From Caballeronia sordidicola (GTDB lineage: Bacteria; Pseudomonadota; Gammaproteobacteria; Burkholderiales; Burkholderiaceae), in NCBI RefSeq assembly GCF_002220365.1, contig NZ_MTHB01000185.1, positions 26,205 through 90,204 of the forward strand: a stretch of DNA of 64,000 nt, in the 5' to 3' direction. The translations under genes were made by a program, and so were the position numbers. The notes beneath the pieces were generated by a model. It was not told the origin of the DNA and ran no database searches. It saw only the letters and a list, made by a program, of their open reading frames with translations. Positions 42,542 to 51,215 of this stretch are shown in pieces. How positions within the stretch are numbered: position 1 is the stretch's first letter; every line of letters begins with the position of its first letter.

Positions 42542-44092
42542 ATGAAGCGGACGGCCGGCTACAACAATTCAGTTGCCTACACGGCTGGTTACTTTCAAGA
42601 GCAGAGTCCGACGTTCCTGAACGCCTGCCTCGCGATGCAGCGCGTATCGCCGCCTTGCGTCGAAAAATTCACCTATTGCGAGCTTGGGTTCGGCCGAGGC
42701 CTGACTTCCCTGGTTCTTGCGGCAACGCATCCGAACGGCGACTTCTACGCCTGCGATTTCAACCCGGTGCACGTACGGGGCGCGTCCGCCATACGCGACG
42801 AAGCCCGCTTGTCGAATCTCACCTTGTTGGAGAACAGCTTCGATGATCTCGCGCAAGGCAAGGTCGAACTACCCTTGTTCGACTACATCACCATGCACGG
42901 CATCATCTCGTGGATTTCGGACGAAACCCGCGCGCAGATCATGAGATTCCTGACGCGTTACTTGAAACCAGGCGGTGTCGTGCAGGTGAGCTACAACGCG
43001 ATGGTGGGTTGCGCGCAGGTGCTGCCGTTGCAACGCTTGCTGATGCTGGGAGCCGGGGGAGGAAATTCAGCGTGGACCAAGGCGTCCGAGTTCGCCAGGA
43101 AGATGGTGAATCTCGGCGCGCTGCACTTCAAGCGCAACCCGGATTCGCTCGGCCGGGTCGAGGGTTTCGACGACCATGATGAACGTTACCTCGTCCACGA
43201 GCATCTGCACGAGAAATGGACGCCGTTTTACTTCGCCGACATCGTGCGCGAAATGGCCGAAGCGAAGCTCAGTTTCGCCGGCAGCGCGCGTTTCGCTTAC
43301 ATGTCGCCGGTGGGATGGCTGGGAGAACAGCAGCGGAAAATGCTGGAGACGGTCAGCGATCCCGTCGAAGCTGAAGAGCTTCGTGATTACTTCGCGAACC
43401 GCGGGTTCCGCTCGGACATCTTCGTACGCGCACGAGCGCCACTGAGTGACGTTGGCCTGCGCGAGCAGGCAGAACACATCCATTTGTGGGGTAATCCGGC
43501 GGTCCCCTATAGAACGGCGGTGGCCCTGGAACATGCCACGCTCACGCGCATTGACGCCGTTCATAAACCGCTCTTCGATCTGTTGCATCGCTCGGAAATG
43601 ACGCTCGCGCAGGTTTTCGATGTCCCCGGGTTCGCCGGACTCACGCTTGACGCCATCTTGAAGCGACTACGTTTGTCGATAGCGGTTGGCGAGACGTTCG
43701 TGCGCTACGGTGAGACGCAGCCGCGAGCGGCTGCCGACCGGCTAAATGCCGTTTTGCTGGAACGGGTCGAACGGGGCGAAGCCTGGGGGGCGCTTGCGTC
43801 GCCCAGGCAGGGTGGCGGCGCGGGTATCAGCTTGCTGGATCAACTGCTGCTGGCGTCGCTCCATGCCAAGGCTGATCCGATAAAAGCGATCTCCAGGGAT
43901 ATCGACGAATTGGTCGCTCGTGTGACACGCTCGCTGGCTGCGACCGGCCTCAAGCTGCGAGTGGGGAATGCCGATGTACCGCCAAAAGAGATAAACACCC
44001 GCCTGCGTCATATTTTTGAGGATTCGGGCAAGGCGCTCGTGGAGCATGCGGTCGGGCTGGACTTCCTGGCCGCGCAAAAAATATCGGGGTGA
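42542..44092 (+). CDS. Class I SAM methyltransferase with methyltransferase-regulatory domain
   Basis: The 516-residue protein has an N-terminal Rossmann methyltransferase: ELGFGRGLTSLVLAATHP (about 43-60) is SAM motif I, and DYITMHGIISWIS is the post-I region. A long regulatory-domain region follows, typical of proteins that modify surface polysaccharides or peptides. ATG 42542 is chosen for its ribosome site (GAGGAAACGC) and because it starts the conserved YNNSVAYTAGYF. The gene stands alone with no glycan genes nearby, so the substrate is unknown. Confidence 0.85.
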   Translation: MKRTAGYNNSVAYTAGYFQEQSPTFLNACLAMQRVSPPCVEKFTYCELGFGRGLTSLVLAATHPNGDFYACDFNPVHVRGASAIRDEARLSNLTLLENSFDDLAQGKVELPLFDYITMHGIISWISDETRAQIMRFLTRYLKPGGVVQVSYNAMVGCAQVLPLQRLLMLGAGGGNSAWTKASEFARKMVNLGALHFKRNPDSLGRVEGFDDHDERYLVHEHLHEKWTPFYFADIVREMAEAKLSFAGSARFAYMSPVGWLGEQQRKMLETVSDPVEAEELRDYFANRGFRSDIFVRARAPLSDVGLREQAEHIHLWGNPAVPYRTAVALEHATLTRIDAVHKPLFDLLHRSEMTLAQVFDVPGFAGLTLDAILKRLRLSIAVGETFVRYGETQPRAAADRLNAVLLERVERGEAWGALASPRQGGGAGISLLDQLLLASLHAKADPIKAISRDIDELVARVTRSLAATGLKLRVGNADVPPKEINTRLRHIFEDSGKALVEHAVGLDFLAAQKISG

Positions 44093-44185
44093 TAACAAGG
44101 ACTTAATCAGGACTTAATCAGGAAGATATCCGGCCGCAGCGGTTGATAAGCGATGATCCATCAACCGCTGCTCCCCATTCTGACG

Positions 44186-45580
<1,395 letters not shown>

Positions 45581-45652
45581 GGCTTCGTGCTCCTTCGGCT
45601 TGCTTCAGGTTCGGGGTTCTATTGGGTCCTGCACGTTTCAGAGTCTAAAAAT

Positions 45653-47398
45653 TCAAAGCTGCGAGTCGACGGGCAGCAGCATGAACAGACCCGTCAACAC
45701 ATTGCGATAAAGGCCCGCTCGCGGATCGAAGTTGTAGGTACGTACCTGGCCGTCGTCCTCGGTCGTCCAGATGAGCGGGGACATCGGCGAGCCGGTGTAC
45801 TTCAGGCCCGCAAGCACTGCGGGCGAAGCAAGTTCCACACGATACGCCCTCGCTGGCGCAATGCCCGCATCGAACAACCGTGCGGCTTCGCTCGCAATTT
45901 GCGGGTTGTAGATCACCAGCGCGAGTTCGGTGTTGAGCGACGCCGAACGCGGGTCCAGGTTCATCGACCCAATCACGAGGATACTGCGATCGATCATATA
46001 AGCCTTGGCGTGCAGGCTTGCGCGCGATTGCGAGCCGAACAGCCCGGCGCGCGGCCGGCTGTCACCCTCGACCTGCACTGGCTTGAACTCGTATAACTCT
46101 ACGCCCGACTTCAGCATCGGTACGCGATACGGCGCGTAACCCGCCTGCACCGCGACGGCGTCGGTGGCCGCCAGCGAATTGGTCAACACCTTCACCTTCA
46201 CGCCACGCGCCGTGATCGCGGCAAGCGCCTTCACGCCTTCGTCGTGCGGCACGAAATACGGCGAAATGATGAGCACCTCGCTGCTCGCCTGATTTGCCAG
46301 CTCGGCCAGGCGCTGCATGGGCGGGCTTTTGTAGTCCTTGTCGGGATGCTCGATCTTCACCGGTGAGTCGGCCTCGAACTCCGTACGCGTCCAGGTCAGG
46401 CCCAGCCCGTCCTGTGCTATCTGCTGCGCGATCGGCGTGGCGTTGAGTGGCTTGGCGTTCAGCGGATCAGCCTGTTCTTTCCAGTGCTGGCGCAGGTCTT
46501 CGCGGGTTTTGTCGAGATCGGCGGGATCGAATTTTTGCTTGTTCAGCGCGCGCAGCGGGTACGCAATCGAGCTGTTCCAGTAGTCGTCGAAACTCGCCGA
46601 TATCTCTTGCGTCACCGGTCCCGCCACGAACACGTCCAGATCGCGGAACTGGATGGTTGCGCTCGCGCTGAAGTATTCATCGCCGAGATTACGGCCGCCC
46701 ACGATCGAGATCTGGTTGTCCGCGATCATCGCCTTGTTGTGCATCCGGCGCGTGAAATGATCGACGTTCGTGAACAGGTTGCGCGTGCGTTGGCCGAAAC
46801 TCCGGCTCGCGCTGCCGAACGGATTGAACACGCGGATATCGATGTTGTCGTGCGAATTCAGCGCGGCCATGATCTGGTCGATGTCCTTGAAATTCAGGTC
46901 ATCGACGAGCATGCGCACCTTGACTCCCCGATCCGCCGCGTAAAGCGCCGCGCCGAGCAGCAGCTTGCCCGCGTTGTCCTCGTTCGCAATGTAGTACTGC
47001 ATGTCGAGCGTCTTGGTCGCCGCCCGGGCGAGCGCGATGCGGGCCTGCAGCGCCTCGGTGCCGGTAGGAAGCAGACGCACGCCGGATTCATTGGGATGCA
47101 CGGCTTCCTTCGGCAGGAGCGCGGTGCGCAAGGGGGTGTCGGCGTCGGCGGAGAGCGCGTACGTGGCGGGGCGATTGAACGCGGTTGCGGGCGGACGCGT
47201 GGCGCAGGCGGCGAGCGCCAAAGCCGTGAGCGCGGCGGCGGCGAATGCAAGCCCACGCGACAACGGTGCGATGCGCGGGGTGATCGAGTGACGCGAAACC
47301 TGTCCTGCCTGAGTGCGCTCTGTGCGCCTGCCGGGGTGCTGACCTTGTATGGCTTGGGATAGTGATGACCGAGATAACTGCCTGCTGCTTTCCGACAC
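45653..47398 (-). CDS. Phospholipase D/cardiolipin synthase-like lipoprotein
   Basis: The 581-residue protein has two HKD motifs: HNKAMIADNQISIVGGRN and HAKAYMIDRSILVIGSMN. A lipoprotein signal ends in ALAAC, about 70 residues from the start. Secreted PLD proteins of this kind act on phospholipids at the envelope; some make cardiolipin. Start choice: AGAGGA abuts ATG 47404, too close to work, but lies six bases before GTG 47398, which I use. The long N-terminus before the hydrophobic segment is unusual, so the true start may be internal. Confidence 0.85.
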   Translation of the reverse strand: MSESSRQLSRSSLSQAIQGQHPGRRTERTQAGQVSRHSITPRIAPLSRGLAFAAAALTALALAACATRPPATAFNRPATYALSADADTPLRTALLPKEAVHPNESGVRLLPTGTEALQARIALARAATKTLDMQYYIANEDNAGKLLLGAALYAADRGVKVRMLVDDLNFKDIDQIMAALNSHDNIDIRVFNPFGSASRSFGQRTRNLFTNVDHFTRRMHNKAMIADNQISIVGGRNLGDEYFSASATIQFRDLDVFVAGPVTQEISASFDDYWNSSIAYPLRALNKQKFDPADLDKTREDLRQHWKEQADPLNAKPLNATPIAQQIAQDGLGLTWTRTEFEADSPVKIEHPDKDYKSPPMQRLAELANQASSEVLIISPYFVPHDEGVKALAAITARGVKVKVLTNSLAATDAVAVQAGYAPYRVPMLKSGVELYEFKPVQVEGDSRPRAGLFGSQSRASLHAKAYMIDRSILVIGSMNLDPRSASLNTELALVIYNPQIASEAARLFDAGIAPARAYRVELASPAVLAGLKYTGSPMSPLIWTTEDDGQVRTYNFDPRAGLYRNVLTGLFMLLPVDSQL

Positions 47399-47901
47399 GT
47401 CCATTCCTCTTGATTGCCCGAGCGATTTTTCTGACCTGCTTGCGGTTGTTGCGCACGCAGCGGTCGCGTGCAACGCCGGATCTCGCGGGAGTACAGCAAG
47501 GATCATGCGCGGTTATTTTATGGGAAATCAGCTACGGACACGCCGGATGGGTCGATTTGCGAAAAACCGGAGGGGGCCAAGGCGGGAACGCGCGAGGCGT
47601 GCGACGGTTGCCTGTGTGTTTTCTTGCGGCCGGCATCGAGTCGTTGAACGCTGGATTTGCCGTCGCGAGAAACCACGTTGAAACCACGTTGAAACCCGTT
47701 ATTACCCATGAGCGGACGAAAAAAAGCCCGCTTCGACGAAGCGGGCCTAATACCCCTGCTACTGGATGAATCTCAAGGAGACGGCTTGATCGTATCTTCG
47801 CTGCGCTCCGATTCCAACCAACAATGTCTGCTTAACTTATGCCGCGGCAATCGTGGAAATCGCGGCAAACGAAGGGTAATCGATGATCCGTAGCCGCTAC
47901 C
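47399..47901. other. 503-base gap between the PLD lipoprotein and MATE genes
   Basis: This gap contains the minus-strand terminator at 47718-47746 and two copies of GAAACCACGTT (about 47668-47690) followed by a partial third. The PLD promoter should lie near 47420-47600. Open frames here have no coding character. Confidence 0.5.
47718..47746 (-). terminator. Terminator downstream of the MATE gene
   Basis: GCCCGCTTCG (47726-47735) and CGAAGCGGGC (47737-47746) are perfect complements. Read on the minus strand the stem is followed by seven T. It lies about 155 bases after the end of the MATE gene. Confidence 0.85.
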
Positions 47902-49326
47902 TCAAGCCGTATGCCGGGGGGCCTGTCCGGATTCGCCTGGTTCAAGCGCGCCGCGCGTGACCAGACGCCGGCTCATGCGATCGAAGCGAAGGGTCATCAG
48001 CACCGCGACGCTCGCGAGTCCCGCCGCGAGCCCCCACCACAAACCTTTCGTGCCGCCGCCGAAGTGGAACGCCAGCATGTAGCCTGTTGGAAAGCCGATG
48101 CCCCAATAACCGAGCGCCGCCGCCAGCATGGGCACGCGCGTGTCCTTCAGCCCGCGCAGCACGCCCGACGCAACAGTCTGCATGCCGTCGACGATCTGGA
48201 ACACGGCCGCCACGCCCAGCAGTGACGCGGCCAGCGCGACGGTCTGGGCGTTCTTCGGGTCGTCGAGATGGAGATAGAGCCCGACGATCGCGTGCGGCGC
48301 CAGCACCAGCACGCAGCCCGACAGCGCCATGAACGCCACGCCCAGCGCGATCGCCACGAAGCCGGCGTGGCGAGCGGCCAGCGGCTGTCCTGCGCCGATC
48401 CAGTAGCCCACACGCACGTTTGCTGCCTGGCCGATGGCCAGCGGCACCATGAACGCCACCGATGCCACGTTCAGCGCGATCTGGTGCGCGGCGAGCGGCG
48501 CTTCGCCGAGCGTGCCGACAGTCATGCCGGTGGCGAGAAACAGCGTGGATTCGACGCCGTAGGTGATCGCGACCGGCCAGCCGATGCCGAACAATTCGCC
48601 CATCAGCGGCAGGCGTGGCCGCGAAGCGACGACAAAATGCCGGTAACGCGGCCGCAAATGCAGGAATGCGATCAGCACCAGCGCCGTCGCCCAGACGGTG
48701 ATCGTGGTAGCGACTGCCGAACCGAGAAAACCGAGTTCGGGCAGGCCGTAGGCGCCGTGGATCAGGCCGTAGTTAAGAAATGCGTTCACGAACACGCCGC
48801 CAATCGATACCCACAGCAGCCGCTTCGCCGCACCGATAGCCGGCAGGAACGCGCGCATCATGCCAATCCCGAGCAGGCTGCCCGGCGCTCCCCAGCGCAG
48901 GATCGCGCAATATTCGCCGACGTTTTTGGCCAGCATGGCGGGTTCGTGGAAGGTGAGCAGGATCGGTTCGGCGAAGCTCAGCAGCGTGAAGGCGGGGATC
49001 GCGAGCAGCAGCGACAGCACCAGCCCGGTCCAGTAGATGTTCGGCACGAGGTGATCGTTGTTCGCGCCACGCGCGTGCGACACCGATACGCTCACGGACG
49101 TCAGCACGCCTTGCAGCAGCACCACGACCACGAAGAACAGGTTGGCGCCCAGGCCGCCGGCCGCGAGGGAATCGGGGCCGAGTGAGCCGAGCAGGATGGT
49201 GTCGGTGACGCCCATCGCCATTTGCGACAGTTGCGAGATGGCGAGGGGCGCGGCGAGCCTGGCGGTATCGACGGCGTGACGGGAAAGGCTTGGCGGCGCG
49301 TTCGCGCGGATCATTCTGGATGGCAT
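47902..49326 (-). CDS. norM: MATE family multidrug efflux transporter
   Basis: The 474-residue inner-membrane protein has about 12 hydrophobic spans. The N-terminal LAAPLAISQLSQMAMGVTDTILLGSLG resembles NorM proteins, which export cationic drugs in exchange for Na+ or H+. A matching pattern in the second half (GIGWPVAITYGVESTLFLATGMTVG) reflects the internal duplication. The substrate is unknown. The 5' side on the minus strand contains strong hairpins (49351-49418), so its mRNA leader may be structured. Confidence 0.92.
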   Translation of the reverse strand: MPSRMIRANAPPSLSRHAVDTARLAAPLAISQLSQMAMGVTDTILLGSLGPDSLAAGGLGANLFFVVVVLLQGVLTSVSVSVSHARGANNDHLVPNIYWTGLVLSLLLAIPAFTLLSFAEPILLTFHEPAMLAKNVGEYCAILRWGAPGSLLGIGMMRAFLPAIGAAKRLLWVSIGGVFVNAFLNYGLIHGAYGLPELGFLGSAVATTITVWATALVLIAFLHLRPRYRHFVVASRPRLPLMGELFGIGWPVAITYGVESTLFLATGMTVGTLGEAPLAAHQIALNVASVAFMVPLAIGQAANVRVGYWIGAGQPLAARHAGFVAIALGVAFMALSGCVLVLAPHAIVGLYLHLDDPKNAQTVALAASLLGVAAVFQIVDGMQTVASGVLRGLKDTRVPMLAAALGYWGIGFPTGYMLAFHFGGGTKGLWWGLAAGLASVAVLMTLRFDRMSRRLVTRGALEPGESGQAPRHTA

Positions 49327-49687
49327 GACGGATTATCTGGATGCTTTGCTGCACGGCAAAAACCGTGCAAAAACGGCAACGGGCGATGCAGCAGACCGTT
49401 ACCGGTGCTGCATCGCCCGCTCGTTCCGGCCGCGCTTCAGCTTGTTGGCGTGAAGCTCCGCTTTGAATTTCAGCTATGAATGTCGGCTGTCTAATCCGGC
49501 TTCGAATCTCAGCTTGGAGTCTGGTTTTGAAGCACGCCAACTTGAAAAGCTGGCGTCAAACCGGGCTTCAACCGTCAACAAGCTGAAAGCGGCGAAAGGG
49601 AACGAAAGCCGTCTAGCTTATTGCTTGATTGCGCTTATGTCGATCACGACGCGGTATTTAACGTCATCCAGATTGCGCTCAGGCGGA
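49327..49687. other. Structured 361-base intergenic region between the MATE and S4 genes
   Basis: This region contains a GCACGG/CCGTGC hairpin (49351-49368) and a perfect 13-bp inverted repeat GGGCGATGCAGCA/TGCTGCATCGCCC (49381-49418). A long-range pair TTCAGCTTGTTG (49436-49447) and CAACAAGCTGAA (49576-49587) flanks an internal ACGCCA/TGGCGT hairpin (49534-49556). There are two 15-base near-copies of CTTTGAATTTCAGCT at 49461 and 49500. It could be a structured mRNA leader of the MATE gene or a small RNA. Confidence 0.6.
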
Positions 49688-49909
49688 TCAATTCGGCTTG
49701 AGGACCTTGATCGTGGTGTCTTCGATGACCACCGTCTGGCCCGCGCGGATCTTGCACGTCTTGCGCAACTCGATCTTGCCATTGACCTTCACCTCACCCT
49801 CGGCGACGCGTGCTTTCGCCGAGCCGCCGCTGTCGGCCAGGCCCATCAGCTTGAGCAGGTTGTGCAGTTCGACGTAGTCGCCCGTGAGCGTGAATTCGAG
49901 GCGCGGCAT
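49688..49909 (-). CDS. S4-domain RNA-binding protein (YbcJ-like)
   Basis: The 73-residue protein is essentially one S4 domain: LTGDYVELHNLLKLMGLADSGGSAK, then VAEGEVKVNGKIELRKTCKIRAGQ. S4 domains bind structured RNA, usually rRNA or tRNA. Small stand-alone S4 proteins such as YbcJ or RlbA are linked to ribosome or tRNA quality control. ATG 49909 removes 20 non-conserved upstream residues. It is a single gene. Confidence 0.85.
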   Translation of the reverse strand: MPRLEFTLTGDYVELHNLLKLMGLADSGGSAKARVAEGEVKVNGKIELRKTCKIRAGQTVVIEDTTIKVLKPN

Positions 49910-50312
49910 GTGAGCAGTCTTCGCAAGGTTGGGGGCGGAAAGGGCGCCCATGATAAACCAGCCGGGCACGCCACGTGCGTCAGGAGCCCGGACTTCCGGA
50001 TATCGAGGCGCTTGGCTGTTTGCAGTATGTCAGCAAGTGAAACCTTCGGTAACAATGACGCGTTTTAGCGAACTCCAGCGTTCGGCACCGGGTCAGTCAT
50101 AGTGATCGGCGCGTTTTTCACGCGATTTTTCTACGTGATTTCTACGCTTTCCAGGCGCAGACGCTGGTCACCAGAAGTGTAGACGGGTATTTGCGGCGCG
50201 CTGCTCCAAGCGCGGTGTTTGAGGACACAACGCACATCGCTTGAGCGTCGCGGCGGGTTGCGATGGTTGCAACCGGCCACCCGGAATAAAAACTGCCAGA
50301 GAGGAAATGAAT
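49910..50312. other. 403-base gap between the S4 gene and the secreted-protein pair
   Basis: I see nothing definite here. The region should contain the divergent promoters of the two flanking genes. The open frame before the first secreted protein lacks coding character. Confidence 0.4.
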
Positions 50313-50723
50313 ATGTCGCAAGTCAAGAAAATGCTGTTGGGTACCGCTTTTGCCGCCATGGGTCTGTCCGCATCCGCGTTCGCGCAGACCGCGCAACCTG
50401 CCGCCGCCGACGCCGGCCAGATGTCAGCGCCAGCCGCACCGTCCGCCCAAACCGCGCCGCCGCCGCAGAATATCGTCGCACCGGCGCCCACCGATCCGCT
50501 GGTCGTGAAGCGCAATGCCAACGCGCAGGCTAGTGCTGAATACAAGGCGTCGAAGCAGGCATCGAAGCAGGAGCTGAAGGCGACAAACAAGGAAGCGAAG
50601 GCGCAATACAAGGAGCAGGTGCGCAACGCGAAGATCAACAAGAAGGCCGACAAGCAAACTGCGAACGACGAACTCAAGGCCACCGAGCCTGACGGTCCTA
50701 AGGATACGGGCCTGCAGCACTAA
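50313..50723 (+). CDS. Secreted Lys/Ala-rich protein A (unknown function)
   Basis: The 136-residue protein has a signal peptide (MSQVKKMLLGTAFAAMGLSA, cut near SAFAQ), an Ala/Pro-rich stretch (about 26-60) and a Lys/Ala/Glu-rich helix likely to form a coiled coil (about 65-125: KASKQASKQELKATNKEAKA). Of two in-frame ATGs, the second (50313) has GAGG at proper spacing; the first (50307) is too close. A similar but shorter gene follows 61 bases later. I do not recognise the family. Confidence 0.7.
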   Translation: MSQVKKMLLGTAFAAMGLSASAFAQTAQPAAADAGQMSAPAAPSAQTAPPPQNIVAPAPTDPLVVKRNANAQASAEYKASKQASKQELKATNKEAKAQYKEQVRNAKINKKADKQTANDELKATEPDGPKDTGLQH

Positions 50724-50746
50724 GTTCTGAGTTCGATGAATGGAAT

Positions 50747-50768
50747 GCGGCCCCCTGAGCGGGGCCGC
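50747..50768 (+). promoter_or_regulatory. GC-rich hairpin between the two secreted-protein genes
   Basis: GCGGCCCC (50747-50754) and GGGGCCGC (50761-50768) form a perfect 8-bp stem with a CTGAGC loop, ending five bases before the AAGGAGGA ribosome site of the second gene. There is no T run. It may stabilise the upstream mRNA or adjust translation of the second gene. Confidence 0.55.
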
Positions 50769-50784
50769 TGGTAAGGAGGAATTC

Positions 50785-51045
50785 ATGACCACGATCACAA
50801 AACGCTTGTTAGCAGCGTTGCTCGCGGGTGCATTCGCGACGGCCGCCACTGTGTCGGTTGCGCAGGCGCAGACCACCGCCGAACCCACGCATGCGGACAA
50901 GAAAGCGGCGAAGAAGCAGGCCGAAGCGGACAAGGACGCGAACCTCGCACAGGCCAAGGCCGACAAGAAAAAGACGGAATCGCAGTCGAAGGCGAATGAA
51001 GCCGCTGCCGACGCGAACCTGAAAAACGCGAAGAAAGCAGACTGA
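50785..51045 (+). CDS. Secreted Lys/Ala-rich protein B (unknown function)
   Basis: The 86-residue protein has a signal peptide ending near residue 28 (SVAQAQ). Almost all the rest is a Lys/Ala/Asp/Glu-rich helix with no Pro or Cys after residue 34 (KKAAKKQAEADKDANLAQAK and similar). The ribosome site AAGGAGGA before ATG 50785 is near-perfect, suggesting strong expression. It resembles protein A in layout and is probably in the same operon. The function is unknown. Confidence 0.7.
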   Translation: MTTITKRLLAALLAGAFATAATVSVAQAQTTAEPTHADKKAAKKQAEADKDANLAQAKADKKKTESQSKANEAAADANLKNAKKAD

Positions 51046-51087
51046 TTCGCCTGATTCGCAACAGGTCCCGCTGTAGGGAAATGACGA

Positions 51088-51124
51088 TGGCCCGGTGCGC
51101 GCAAGCGTACCGGGCCAATTCTTT
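51088..51124 (+). terminator. Terminator after the secreted-protein pair
   Basis: TGGCCCGGT (51088-51096) and ACCGGGCCA (51109-51117) form a 9-bp stem extended inside by GCGC/GCGT around a GCAA loop, followed by ATTCTTTTA. Confidence 0.8.
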
Positions 51125-51172
51125 TATAGGGCCAAAAGCCTGCTGCATCAGTCGCTTGCGTGGAGGAGTTGT

Positions 51173-51202
51173 ATGGATATACAGTGTGCGTCACCCTTTT
51201 AA
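51173..51202 (+). CDS. Nine-codon leader ORF before the helicase gene
   Basis: ATG 51173, preceded by GGAGGAG at good spacing, opens a frame of nine codons (MDIQCASPF) ending at TAA 51200-51202. The stop lies 13 bases before GTG 51216, the helicase start, which itself has no clear ribosome site. This could be a coupling or regulatory leader ORF. It may also be chance. Confidence 0.3.
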   Translation: MDIQCASPF

Positions 51203-51215
51203 AAGCCCATCCGCC

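Noticed and set aside
47362..47769. 135-codon frame between the PLD lipoprotein and MATE genes
   Set aside because: It has no ribosome site and runs through the terminator hairpin of the MATE gene; composition is not protein-like.
48268..49185. 305-codon plus-strand frame
   Set aside because: It is antisense to the MATE transporter gene; the composition is highly charged and of shadow type.
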